Source: Asterionellopsis glacialis
Taxonomy: Eukaryota; Bacillariophyta; Plagiogrammaphyceae; Rhaphoneidales; Asterionellopsidaceae
Direction of reading: 5' to 3'
DNA: 41,942 nt
NCBI GenBank assembly: GCA_014885115.2
Contig: WKLE02000569.1
Span: 1-41,942, forward strand
Numbering within the stretch: the stretch's first letter is position 1; each line of letters opens with the position of its first letter. This document shows positions 1 through 11,524 of the stretch, piece by piece. A program made the position numbers and the translations under genes. The notes beneath the pieces are model-generated. The model was not told the DNA's origin. It ran no database searches and saw nothing but the letters and a program-made list of their open reading frames with translations.

Positions 1-193
1 TGTTGATTGCACACTCGGAACATTATTTGTGTTGACCGCTTTTGAAGACATCGCTTTGAGCTTGCCACCGCACCCTGCAAGTAGCGTGAAAGAGAATTAA
101 CCACTTACATCTTTAATTCGAACTGCATAGAGTAGCTTAGATTTGCGTGACAAACAGCTTTAAAGTCGAGCCAGACTTTTACACAATTCTGCC

Positions 194-2113
194 ATGAATG
201 GACGGCATACCAACAAACGATATGTGTCGGGGCATCGTTTCTTGACTCGTTCAGCCCGTAGGTCGATTAGTAAGAATGGCGAACCAAACAATCATCGAGG
301 CACTGTAGTCGATCGTATGTTGGAAACAAGAGATGAACAATTTATGTCTCGATTTTTAGATTCAGTACCACCTTTACCTTCCGAATCATCATTAGCTCCA
401 AGTATGGAAGGACATCATCACAACGGTAATGAGGACGACATGGACGATGACGACAATAGTTACACACCGTCAAGACCAGGAGGAAAGAAAAAGAAACGTA
501 AACGCTCTCTATTTGTTTTTGTTTTTCGTGGTATGGTTATGGGGTATATTATTTTATATTTTTGGGAATCACGAAAAACAAAAGGCTTTTGGTCTTATTA
601 CTTCCAAAATTATTCTGGATCAAGTACGAAAACAGGTGGAGGAAAAACTATTGATGACTATGAAAAGCTTGGTATCTATGGAACTGGGTCAGATGGCACA
701 CTAGGAAATTTAGCGTCATTATCAACATCACAAATGAACGGAGGATACACAAGAGGTGGTATGTCTTCTTCGTCCTTGGGTTACGCTGGAAATCAAATGC
801 AATCTTCCACACAGAATCAACAATTACCACTAGACGGATCTTCATATTTACGAGGAAGTGATACGTCAGGATTTCAGCAGTCACAGCAACGGCAGGGGCT
901 TGGATCTTCGTTTGCACAAGGAAGTCAATCATCTATGTTTGGCAGCCAACAGCAGCAACTACAGCCGCAGCTTCAAAACAGTGGAAACACTTTTTTACAG
1001 ACAGGGCAACAGTCTTCATACAATCAGCAACAACAACAGCAGCAGCAACAACATCAGGGTGGAAATTCACTTTTTTTACAGCTAAATGACTCATCAATGT
1101 TGAAACAGCAGCAGCAGGAGCAGCCACAAGTGCAGGTAGGAAATTCACCCCTTAAAGCAAACAATAACGGGCAGATGGGTGTCAACCAGCAACCATGGAA
1201 TAATCAAATATCTCCACCACAATACAACACAGGAGTAAGAACGAACCAACAACAATCATACGCTGGTCAATTCTCCGACAAAACTGGCTTTGGATTTCGA
1301 GCAAACTCAAGAGCAACCATGCAAACGGATCTAATTGAATCAGTTCAGTCTAAAAGGACTGGTAGGTCTCTAAAACAGGTCAAAATTCCAAAGGGTTTAT
1401 CATTAGAAACAACATCTGAACAAACCATACTAAAGACAGATTCTTTATGGCATGCAGCAAAAATGAAGGAAAATGTGAATTCAGGGAAAACAGGGCTAGG
1501 AACTAAAACTAGATCTACAACTGGATCAGCTAATTGGGCTGCAAATGTAGTGAACGGACTCGCGAAAGCACCAGACAATAAAGAAATACAGGAAATCAAT
1601 AAGAACAAAAGTCTAACAGAAGGGGAAGAAAATCAAATGGAACAAGAAAACGTCAGTAGACCAGTAAGAGAGAATCAGATTGATGAGCCTACAAGTAGCA
1701 AATCATTGGAGATGGCGACGACTTTGGAATCTTCCACCGAACAATTGAATGTGCAAAATGAAGGTACGAAATCAACTGGCGCTCATAATGATAACTCTAG
1801 GATTGATAATCTGGTATCAAACGTCTCACAGATAGAGAACGTATCCAATCCTTCAACTGCCATTACAGAAGCGCCCATCGCCAAAAATGCAACAAAGAAC
1901 GACGACACAAAACCGGGCAATGATCCAATATTGCAACCACAAGCATATCAAGCCCAGACAACAAATGAAGGAGCTACTACCAAAGAGAAAATAATTCCAG
2001 AAAACAAACACGAAAATAATAGCACTGTAGAAACAAAAGGCAATAAAAAAGGGACTGGTGATGAGAATCTACTCGATATTAACACGCCTCAGCCTAATCA
2101 ATCCACCTACTAA
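194..2113 (+). CDS. Q-rich single-pass membrane protein, unknown function
   Basis: Uninterrupted 639-residue frame starting at the first ATG. I do not recognise the family. Residues 1-90 are charged and end in an acidic run; a basic stretch (KKKKRKR, about residues 98-104) is followed at once by one hydrophobic segment, about 105-124, and the aromatic-rich FWSYYF. The positive-inside rule would put the N-terminus in the cytosol. Residues about 180-360 are rich in Gln, Ser, Asn and Gly with a poly-Q run near 278-288; the rest is polar, Thr/Asn/Glu-rich and likely disordered. No catalytic motif is visible. A type II membrane protein with a long low-complexity lumenal or extracellular tail is the simplest reading. 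The CAA/CAG repeats may vary in length between strains. No intron is needed. That it is a gene rests on length and codon-like bias; function is unknown. Confidence 0.6.
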   Translation: MNGRHTNKRYVSGHRFLTRSARRSISKNGEPNNHRGTVVDRMLETRDEQFMSRFLDSVPPLPSESSLAPSMEGHHHNGNEDDMDDDDNSYTPSRPGGKKKKRKRSLFVFVFRGMVMGYIILYFWESRKTKGFWSYYFQNYSGSSTKTGGGKTIDDYEKLGIYGTGSDGTLGNLASLSTSQMNGGYTRGGMSSSSLGYAGNQMQSSTQNQQLPLDGSSYLRGSDTSGFQQSQQRQGLGSSFAQGSQSSMFGSQQQQLQPQLQNSGNTFLQTGQQSSYNQQQQQQQQQHQGGNSLFLQLNDSSMLKQQQQEQPQVQVGNSPLKANNNGQMGVNQQPWNNQISPPQYNTGVRTNQQQSYAGQFSDKTGFGFRANSRATMQTDLIESVQSKRTGRSLKQVKIPKGLSLETTSEQTILKTDSLWHAAKMKENVNSGKTGLGTKTRSTTGSANWAANVVNGLAKAPDNKEIQEINKNKSLTEGEENQMEQENVSRPVRENQIDEPTSSKSLEMATTLESSTEQLNVQNEGTKSTGAHNDNSRIDNLVSNVSQIENVSNPSTAITEAPIAKNATKNDDTKPGNDPILQPQAYQAQTTNEGATTKEKIIPENKHENNSTVETKGNKKGTGDENLLDINTPQPNQSTY

Positions 2114-3347
2114 GATTGACTGTAGCTTCTTTTAGAGGATGCAGTTGCATTGATTGTTTCAGCTGCGTATTTTGAATTATCTTCTTAAAAAAATTCCAAA
2201 GTCGCAACTCACTGACTTTTCCGTACACTTTCCGGTACGACTGACACACCGTGGTACAAATACCACCAGACCCTGACCTTACCATGAAGCCAGAAAACTT
2301 ATTCTGCAACATGCATATACAGTATCTTCTAATAGGCAACAAAATTCTACGTGACCCAACAAGGGCTATGATTGATACTGGGACAAGATTGAGTTCGAGC
2401 AACCGCAACTATCTTTGTCTTCTTATGAGAGAATGTAAATTCCTGCATCCGATACGACATTGTTTAAATGGATGCTTGGAGAAATGTATAAGCTAATCAT
2501 TCAGTAATTTCCAGGACAACATTGATTTTTTCACCCTGCGAACAAGTATGCAGCTTTTGACAAATACACATGTGTTTTACATGGGCAACTATTCTTACTT
2601 CATTTTCCTGTTATCGATTATGTATGCATGGTTGAGTGGAGGACTACAATTTTTAAATTTATGTAAAACGTCTGTAAGTTTTGGAATGTATCATTTAGCT
2701 GCAGGTCCCTGCGGAGAAGAAAATGCGGAGGAAAAACGTACATCTGAACGTTGTTGTCCATGGGATATTGCTTCTTCACCCAAGAAATAGTAACAACAAC
2801 ATGAAAAAAGTAAGAGCATCGTACCGCATGAATTTGTAAGAGAAATGAATGATGAATCTGCTAAAATGATTATAAAAAGTAGATGTTAGCATGAAAAACA
2901 ATTTTGGCATGATAGAGAATGGACTGATTTTTTACATCTGCTTGTAGCTCTTAGTGAATTTTGTCAAAAAGAGCAATTTAGAACCTGTCTGAACATTCTA
3001 GTTGACGTTCTCTTATAAATGCACGATATGACTGCGAGGACAGTATTATTGATTTTCACTACATCATGGAGGGTACTGCATCGAAGTCCTCAAGCAAAAC
3101 TTATTTTTCAGAATATTTTGGGGTTTGGATGATAGATTTGTTTGTTAGCGTGAAGTTTTGAGAGGTGAAAGAGGAAGAATGGATGAACATTTAAAGTTTG
3201 TCCTGGTCCCAGTCCCTTTAAAAAATAATGCATCAGAAACTCTCTTCTCAGTTTGTAGACAAGAAACTTGAGTGTACTATACTTTTTAAGGCTCTAGGGT
3301 CAAAAGATCATTGCCGCTTGTCTTGGATTCTTGATATTTATTCGAAA
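2114..3347. other. Convergent intergenic region, no gene seen
   Basis: Lies between the 3' ends of the membrane-protein gene (+) and the first SET/aminopropyltransferase fusion gene (-). Frames here are short and on both strands. An 80-codon plus-strand frame at 2548-2790 has two hydrophobic stretches, but nothing else marks it as a gene. No RNA gene or repeat was recognised. Confidence 0.5.
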
Positions 3348-6300
3348 TCAGACCCAGTGTGGTGCCTTTCCATCTTTCAAGTCTCTTGAAAAGTTAACAA
3401 CTCGCCCCAATCCCCTTGGCTGCTCGTCGTGGAGGACAGTTTGTAGGAAGGAGAACTGTTGAATGAAAATATCTCTGAACCCTAGATGAGCTGTTTCATT
3501 TTCGGTGTAAGTGAAGATATTTAGATCAACGTGAATGTTACCATCCCACAAGACAGTCACCGTCCCTCCAGACCAAAGACCAATCAATAGAAAGCCATCG
3601 CCAACACCATTGAATTCATGTAGCTCCACGTCATCAATGTCTGTTTTCTGTAATTTTGAAAGAATTTTCTTTACAGCATCACCGAATTCAGCCATGACTA
3701 AGTCTTCGGGATCATCCTTGTCCTCCATCTCAAGTTGAAAAACAGTCTGGTGTCCTATCGGTTTTTGTGACTCCCATTGCTCGTACGGAGAAGACTGGTC
3801 ATATGCACTGGGCAAAAAAAATTGTGTGGGTTCGAAATCCACCTGGAAAGTAAACAGTCCTCCCTGGATGTTTCGAACATCTGAAACAACACCAGAACGC
3901 TTCTCCACACTTGCTCTGACTTCATTCAAATGTTGGATGAAATGTGCGTCACCGGAAGAGGTTATAGCTAACTCCATGCTGCTATCCGAGCTGTTGAACA
4001 GTACTTCCGATAAGAAAACAGGCTCGTTGACGATGATCTCCTGCCTAAATCTATCCATCAGATTTCTCCTCCATTCTTCTTTTCCATCCAACAATGGTGC
4101 CATCACCATAACATCATCCGTAAGAATCCTTACCTTATTCATCCTCACCATAAAGAGCCTATGGATAATCTGTCCCATTTTAAATGGAACACTTGGATCA
4201 ATTACAATAGCTCGAATCTTCTGCTCTTTAGAGGATTCCAAAAAAATTTCCAACATAGCATTTTCACAAGCTACGAAATGATCCTTCCCTTTTTGCTGAG
4301 TTTTCAGGTCTGGACATGCCCAGATTGGTACGACCTCCTTCACAATGCTGATCCTGTTCATCAAATCGATGCTACGACAATGGTCCGTCTTGTAACCGCA
4401 AATAACACTAACGATGATATCATCGTCCTTAATCAAAGCCATACTATCCTGCAAAATAGTATCGACAGCACTATCAGACATTACACCCTCGCGAACAGTA
4501 CCTTCCGGACGCTCACAGTCGCGAGTAAAACGAGGCCCACGATTCTTCTCGTCATCCTTCCAACTACTCACACCAAACATACCACCAGCAACAATACGAT
4601 AGGATGACGACGACTTTCCTCCACTACTTCCAACTGCTTCGATCAATGCTTCCTTTGCAGAATTGTGCTTTTCGAAACTGCTCCACAAATGAACGTCAAA
4701 TGCAAAGTATTTATCACTAGGCCACCCACGACAAACAACGTACCCCTCTTCTAAGACAATACCTGTGACAATAATTCCATCAGTTCCCTTTTTGGGCGCA
4801 ATAGCTGCTTTGACTGTTAGGCCTTCTTTCTCCAGGGCATCAGTAAGGATTTGTTGCACCTTTTCTGATGAGTCGTAAGCAAGAGTTGCGTCCTCAGCCT
4901 CAAGAATCATGAGAATTCCGGGACTGTTTTTCTGCTCTTCGGGTTCTTTATCATCATCATCCTCACCCTTACAATGTTTCAACTCACGGCTGACACTCTT
5001 TCGGTAATCATGATATAAATCGTAATAATCGTCTGTTTCGTTGAGAGTTTTCATGTACAAATTTTGAATACCTTCATGGTCTTTTGGAGTACGGTGGAGA
5101 AAATCGACCTTGTTACTACCAAGGATCAATGCTTGGGAGCAGATAGCTGGCACGTCATAGAAATGAACTTGTGCTGTGTAGTCCCACAGCTTACTAAACT
5201 GCTCCAAGTACAATTCATTCTTTACCAAAATTCCTTCCTCTTTTAGAAGCATACCCAATGCATCAAAAATATCCACTCCCTTCGTGACTGTCATGGACAT
5301 AACCGTCTCAGACAAATCTACTAAGACCAAATCAAAAGATCCGAAGTAGTCCTTTGGTAACATCAAAAGACTCTTGGCGGCATCTCCATACCACCATTGT
5401 ACTTTATCGTTATCCCAGTGCGGCTGTGTACCAAAATGCTTGAAACTGCCTCTTGTCACCTTTTGATCAATCTCAAGTCCTATTACTAATTCAAGAGATG
5501 GGTATTTGATAATTTCATGCAGCAACATGGAATCCCCTCCACCAACAAATGCAACCCTCTTGATATTTTCAAGGAATCGTGCTGGGTAATGAACCATCAT
5601 TTCGTGGTAGTGTGGACGGTAGCTACCGCAGATCTGAACGATTGAGTCTAACTGTAAACACGTGTCCTTAGTTACTGGATCCTGGCTATAATACTGGTGC
5701 TGATAAGTTGACTCTATTTGGTCGATATCTTCGTATCCAGGGAAGTCCATTTTCATACCCTGTTCGCAACAATACTTTCCGTAATCTAGCCGGTCCTTTC
5801 GGAACTTGAGAGCGCTATAGCCAGCGCGCTTCCTTTGTGGAGTTGTGGAGTAAATCTCACCATTGGCTGCCTTGATAGCCCATGTTACAGCAGTGGTTGC
5901 AGCTTTATGATATTCTTTGATAGCATCAAGCTCCTTATTCGGAACACCTCCACCTGGCGAATTTAGATCAGTCTCTGCCAAAAAGTTGAGATGCCCAAGA
6001 AACCTTTCAAGAATAATGACGCCTTCTCTTGGGGGAAATACCTGTAACCACACAATATCCAACTCGTCAGAGACAGTACCATCAGAGTTCATTTTCTGGG
6101 AAATCTCAAATGCTGTAGTGTGTTCTTGTTCAAATATCCATCGTTGGGGGTATTCTTCAATGAAACCGAAGTCACGAAATAGTTCGGGTGTACCATATTC
6201 CATTGCCATCTGCCCACAATCCGCACAAAAATTGTAAGATGTATAAAGCTGTTCTCCAGCTTCAATAGTACGGGATGCTTCCACGACCACATCCTCTTCT

Positions 6301-7188
6301 TTTTCAATGGTATTGGTCTTTGTATTGAGCGACTTGCCATTATGGTGTTGCAGCATATCAAATATGGGCTGGAAAATGAAAAAGAAAACATAGAACAAGT
6401 CGTGCGTAAGAGATTTAGGTGGGTTGCATACCACATCTTTCCAGGATTTAGACACTTACCACCATGACATCGTTTTGACTTCGTTGGACTAGAAGAAGGG
6501 CAGCATTCTCTTCGAATGGATCCGGATTGCCGTTACACATGTTTACCCAAGACCAATCAGCAACATCTTCTGGTGGTGCAGCAGTTCCTATGACTTTTTC
6601 TATGAGCTCCTTGCCTGCCTTAGACCAAGCACTTGGAAGTTTCCCAGTCCTCTGTGACCTTAGATAGTTAACATAGGGACCGAACTCTGATTTTTCCCCA
6701 AGTCTCATTTCCTTGATCAATTTTGATGCTGTTATGCATGACATTCCACTGGCTTCCTCTCCGTCGTCAACATAAGCTCGGGTTACTCCTAGTTCCAGTT
6801 CACCATTTTCATACAGAACATCAAATGTACTGGTGCTGTCTAGGTACGCTGCTGCAATTGTCGCATCTAGCCAGTCCCCTTTTCTTTTGTAGTTCACATA
6901 AACCTTATCACCTTTTTTGGGTGGATCTCCAGTGATAGCACAAGAAGCAGGAATCTCAAACAGCTTCTCTTGGGCTAAAAGTTTCTCTTTCGCAAAGACT
7001 CGGAGAGAATCAGGGTCATTTGGGTCGCTTCTACGAATCTCAAGCTTATCATTAAAGGATCCACCTTTCGAACGCACCCACTCGATAAGAGCTTTGCCGT
7101 GGTCAAAGTCAATATCGTAAGCACTAACAATATTTGACGTGCTTACTAGCACGGCCACCAGCGGAGAGATATCGCTCCAAAATCTCAT
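3348..7188 (-). CDS. Secreted SET-Tudor / aminopropyltransferase-like / SpeD-like fusion protein (copy A)
   Basis: Two exons, 7188..6460 and 6368..3348, phase-0 intron 6459..6369 (GTAAGTG...TTTTCCAG, 91 bp); 1249 residues. Residues 1-23 are a signal peptide. Next comes a SET domain of the Rubisco-LSMT type, split by a Tudor-like insert at about 90-141; its SAM-binding Asn-His motif reads Gln250-His251, and the catalytic-type Tyr288 is kept in GEQLYTSYN. About 475-665 is spermidine-synthase-like (PHYHEMMVH; GGGDS near 519; LEIDQKV; VDLSET). About 725-825 and 1150-1230 resemble AdoMet decarboxylase (SpeD), but neither has the Glu-Ser pair that forms the pyruvoyl group. The 830-1100 region is unrecognised. 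The acid loop KGEDDDDKE separates the halves. Known context: diatoms make N-methylated long-chain polyamines for silica. Inference: this may be a polyamine-modifying enzyme of the secretory path or silica deposition vesicle. Divergently paired with the paralog at 11525-15508. Confidence 0.8.
4426..4940 (-). repeat. Near-identical 515-bp tract shared with 13739-14253 (inverted copy)
   Basis: By direct comparison this segment and the reverse complement of 13739-14253 differ at only about ten positions, six of them clustered in one short patch (FEKHNSAKE versus FEKHPSVRE). Flanking sequence of the same two genes is far more diverged, including at silent sites. It covers the first SpeD-like domain. 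Confidence 0.9.
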
Positions 7189-8707
7189 TTCTCTCTTTGC
7201 ACAAAAGCAACACAGTCAGTGTCCCTACCAAGTAAAAACTAATGAAAGGACGTCTCTAGTTTGTTGATGCAGCGGCACTAACAAATTTCTCTCTAAAAGC
7301 GTTGTTCTCAGTGAGGTTTCATGTATTAATATAATAAATATCTCAATTCTGATCCAATCACCCGTATGAAAAGGCTCCAAGGCGAACGAACGATTCAAAA
7401 AATAGAGTTTTGGCCAGATTTTTCTCCACAAGCGTGCCAAATTTGGATTTTGCTGTGCCAGGTGGTACTTCCTGCACTAGTACTAGGTACCATCTATGGC
7501 CGCCCTTGCCTTGGTCCTAAATTGAAATTATTCCTCTTTTAAGGAATGAAGGTAAAATTGTTCGAATATTTTAGTCCTACCTACCTGGTAGTAGAAACAA
7601 TAATAGATTGAGATGACTCATATTAGGAATTAGGACCAATCATTGTCTTTTCTACTGTAATGTGTATATGTGCTACACTTTATGATATTTTTTGTGAACA
7701 AAAGAATTATTTATCGTTTTAGTTTGGCTCGCTCGATCAACGGACGATGTCGGGTGGCCATATTTTTTAGCGATGGAAGACGGTACCCGCCGGGTACTAG
7801 TACTGGTACCAGGTACCCCAAAAACATGAGACAATTTTGAACACACTATACAAATGCAACCAATGAAGAATGAATGATAAAAACTCACACCATCCTGAAA
7901 ATGTTTGAGGAGAAAGAAGACACGATAAACAAAGACAGCACAAAGATGACATCAGTAGACCCAGGAAACAGAAGCTTGAGGACGAGAGATAAAACCGATT
8001 TCTAAATTATAAAATTGCAACAAGAAGCAGATTCTTGCAATATACAAACACATGAAACAGTTAGTGAGGCAAGAAGAGAGGATGGCCTATAGTATCTAGA
8101 AATGAAACAATTGAGAGAGAGAAGAGTATGCAGAAATTATAGATGAGATGAACAAATAGATAAAATTGTCGTCAATATCCTAGAAAAGTCAATAACTTTA
8201 TTCCCTTTTAATGAGTGTCAACCACACAGGCAGAAGGGGGAGTGAAATTGGATTAGTACCAGGTATATATTTAGCTTTAGATAGCACTCTTAGATTATTC
8301 TCTCTTTTTACTATTCTTTATTGTTTTAGTAACAAATCTAATCTAATATTTTACCTGTGTTATGACTACAGCTGAGTTGTTCAGGGATTAGGTGGACCAA
8401 CTTGTGACATTTGGTCCGTAGGTTCCACATCGACCCAAAAATCAAATTTTTAAATTTTGACTGTATAGATAAATATGTGATTTAATTTATTTCAAAAATT
8501 TGTAAAATATGTATCAATATTGTTATACTTTTATGCTACTGGAATATACAACCCGTATATATCCATATGTTAATATTTTATATTATGGCACAGCCGACTT
8601 GTAAAACTTGAACTGTGACTGAGAATATGTCATGTTGATGACATTAGGACTCCCTTTGCTGATGTTGTTGTGACTGAATTTTTTTGGGAATGTGATGTCA
8701 ATTGTTC

Positions 8708-8755
8708 TTTATGACATAATCAGTGCTGCTGGTGCTTCTTTTGTTATGTCATAAA
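8708..8755. repeat. 12-bp perfect inverted repeat, 24-bp loop
   Basis: TTTATGACATAA at 8708-8719 is exactly complementary to TTATGTCATAAA at 8744-8755. It lies inside the nested inverted-repeat element. Confidence 0.7.
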
Positions 8756-9572
8756 AAATGGAGTAGCAGACAGAGTATGTTTACAAGTAATTTTAAGTTA
8801 AAATATACTGAAAGCTACATACAAGAAAATTGGAATTGAATCCAATCCTCACTTGGCTGGTGCACTTTTTGACATTGCAGGCTCACCCACCTGCCAAAAA
8901 TTGGTATCTGCACCCAAAATGGTGCTGTTTGCAGTAGCAATTTCTCAACACACAGACAATTTTAACTAGCAACTAGCAACCACTGGTACAGTTCCATGCA
9001 GGGTTGTTCCACAGGATTAGGTGAGACTGACAGTAACAATTTCTGTCCATCTGCCCTATGTAGCTTCTACGTGATTGTACCAGAATGTCTGATTGTTGGA
9101 AGATTCATTTTTGTTGTTGTCTTGCCTGCATACATAATATCACAGTGAATTGACAATCATAAAAAAAGCCATTTGCATGCCACAATCAACCAAAATGAAC
9201 ATAACAAACCACCTAATGCATCTATAATACACCTATTGGAACTGCCATGGCAAAGAATAACAAAAAATGGTGACCTGGGGGCCAAAATATGGATAATTGA
9301 TATTTTGCTGGCAAAGCCACTTTTTTTTGATTGCATGAAATGGCCAAATTTAATCAACAATTTTTCATTTCAAAGGCTGTTATCATTCCATCTGACTAAA
9401 TAAATGATGGTGGTGCAAAAAGTATCATCACATTTAGTATTAAAAAGGTTTATTGTTGTGTTTTTTGGTGATTTATCACCATTGTTGTTGTGACCACAAA
9501 AAATAAGTGTGGAACTTCTGCATATATAACTCACTAAAAAAAATGATGAGTCATGCAAATTGGAAGGTGCCT

Positions 9573-9617
9573 AATGTATACAGAAAAGTGCATACCGAAA
9601 AGTTTTCTGTATGCATT
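9573..9617. repeat. 15-bp inverted repeat with one mismatch
   Basis: AATGTATACAGAAAA (9573-9587) pairs with TTTTCTGTATGCATT (9603-9617), 15-bp loop, at 14 of 15 positions. Non-coding hairpin within the larger inverted-repeat element. Confidence 0.65.
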
Positions 9618-11244
9618 ATTGTAGTGTCAATTTGCTAGCAGAACTTCTGCACAATGGAAGCATGGTTTTACCAATATTTTGTGTGTATTGCAATGAATAT
9701 TATTTGTGTGAGCAGTTTGTACCACACAAAATTTGATGTACAGACCATGTTACTTTGTGGTCATTCCCTCTCATCTAATCCTGGAACAATCCTGGAACAA
9801 CTCTGCAGGAGCTTCTTGGGCATGTAACTGTACCAGTGATTAGTAGGGTCCAGTAGATGCATGAAGAGAAATTGGTACGTAAAATGGTATGTAATGCCAC
9901 CCCCCCAAAAAATAAGATGCAAAATTACTAGCTTTGATTAATTGGGTTAAAAAATTCTACGTCACAGGTCAGTACTGGACTAGTCCACCTAATCCTGGAA
10001 CTACTCAGTCACTAGGGTTCAAAATAAGTATTTTCTGACTCTGATTTGACTACAATCTCCATGGTCTGCCAAGAAACACCAGCCATATTTGGTTGATCAC
10101 AAAGATTCTCTATATTGTTTTAACAGATCACCACAACACAACACACATAGGGAACAATATAAAACCCCTGTGTATGTACAATTTGAAGAAGAACAGTAGT
10201 TTGAAGGTGTTTCTGCATAATATGTATATCTGATAAACACATTAACAATTTGTTTGGAAGATGTATAATATTGCAAAGAAAGTCTAAAAGATTCCAAGTT
10301 GTTATTGATTAACTTGACAGTGGCATAGAGATTCATTGCACCTGTAAGCCAGTGGCTGAATGCAGCACAACATGATTTGTCTCCCAACAACAAACTACTG
10401 ATTGTTAGCTAATAAAGAGAAATATATATTCATTCTCTTCATCATTGCATCATGAACATGCACCCTTATATATGTTGATCAGGCAGCTACAATGCTTAAA
10501 GCTGAAAAAGTCAGCCTCAACATTTTAGGTTCAGCTGCAGGGGATATGTTCTGGCTCTCATGGGTGTACCATTTGGTAGAATAGGACATGATTTTAGCCC
10601 AAGCAATTGGCAGTGACAAATCAATCCTGTTCTACGATTGCTAAGGAGTGATGCTGTACAGGATGGTATGTTCCAACTGGAGGAGCAATGAGAACTGTTG
10701 AAGGACAATGAAGATGTAAAATTGTCAAAATTGGATTCTAAAAGGAGGGAATCAACAGATAGCGGAGCCGTGCAACAATATTTTGAATTTGCACAGGTTG
10801 TGGTGGATGGGTTTGGTAAGAGATCTCGATGCCATCGCACGTATTCTACGTAATATCCTGGTACAAATTTTTCAGAACGAAATTAAATCTGTTCTTCAAC
10901 GGGTGCTCAACCGTAGAATCTCAGTATATGTTGTGCCATAATAAGAGTAAAACTAAATGTGGAACCAACGGATCAAAATTTTTTATGATTTAACAATCTC
11001 GCAAAGTACAAAACGGAGAGGGCAACTTTATTTATTTGCGCTGATGATAGAGCATGTGCCTCTGGTGTCCAGCTTTTGACCTAGACAGTATTTAAAACAT
11101 AGGCTCTCTAGTAGAGACTAGCTAGAGAGAGTAAAAGATAAAATGTTGGAACCAAGGGTGTGTAGGACTAGTGTCCTCTCTAGAGAGAGGATCAATGGGG
11201 GTCCTACGATCAACCAACAGTCCACAGCTTTGGTATGCGGAGTA

Positions 11245-11290
11245 CGGTAGGACCTTACCTGGTAGGACCTACGGTAGGACCCTACCGGTA
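11245..11290. repeat. Short GGTAGGACC tandem repeat upstream of copy B
   Basis: Three spaced copies of GGTAGGAC(C) followed by the complementary CCTACCGGTA, about 250 bp upstream of the copy B start codon. May form hairpins; the function is unknown. Confidence 0.5.
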
Positions 11291-11524
11291 TGTAATTAAT
11301 ATCTTTCTGCAGCCATCATTGCTCATCGATCATTGCTCAGTTTCATCCACATGGATCGCTAGCCAGATTACCTACCACACTGTACGAGTGCTCATTCTAG
11401 TAATTACTGTAGGACTAGTCCTCTAGTCCTAGAGAGTACATAAAAAAAGATCTTCTGCCCGACCAAGTGTTTCCACCACATTGAACATCTTCTATCTTTT
11501 ATATCTAAAGTGTTCTTCAAGAAG

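Larger units (their letters stand above)
8372..10008. repeat. Nested inverted-repeat (foldback/MITE-like) element, outer arms 8372-8397 and 9983-10008
   Basis: The left arm 8372-8397 and the reverse complement of 9983-10008 match at 23 of 26 positions (core GGATTAGGTGGAC). Inside lies a second inverted pair: 8981-9027 and 9767-9838 share CACTGGTACAGTT and then GTTGTTCC...GGATTAG, the right copy with an insertion and a duplicated TTCCAGGAT unit. Two more hairpins sit within (8708-8755, 9573-9617). There is no coding capacity, and I could not find a clear target-site duplication. It is probably a non-autonomous or decayed DNA element. Confidence 0.55.
7189..11524. other. 4.3-kb divergent intergenic region rich in inverted repeats
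   Basis: Separates the head-to-head fusion genes and must hold both promoters. No convincing gene: frames are short on both strands, and no transposase or reverse transcriptase motif is visible. It contains copies of the GGTACCAGGTACC-type palindrome (7482-7491, 7582-7590, 7805-7817, 8255-8265), a nested inverted-repeat element (8372-10008), and, next to the plus-strand gene, GGTAGGACC repeats (11245-11290) and palindromes such as AGGACTAGTCCT (about 11411-11422). Confidence 0.6.

Noticed and set aside
2548..2790. Possible small membrane protein of 80 residues on the plus strand
   Set aside because: Two hydrophobic stretches only; no conserved motif, and frames of this length are common in the intergenic DNA here.
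7189..11524. Autonomous transposon or retroelement between the paralogs
   Set aside because: No transposase, integrase or reverse-transcriptase motif in any frame; only inverted repeats remain.
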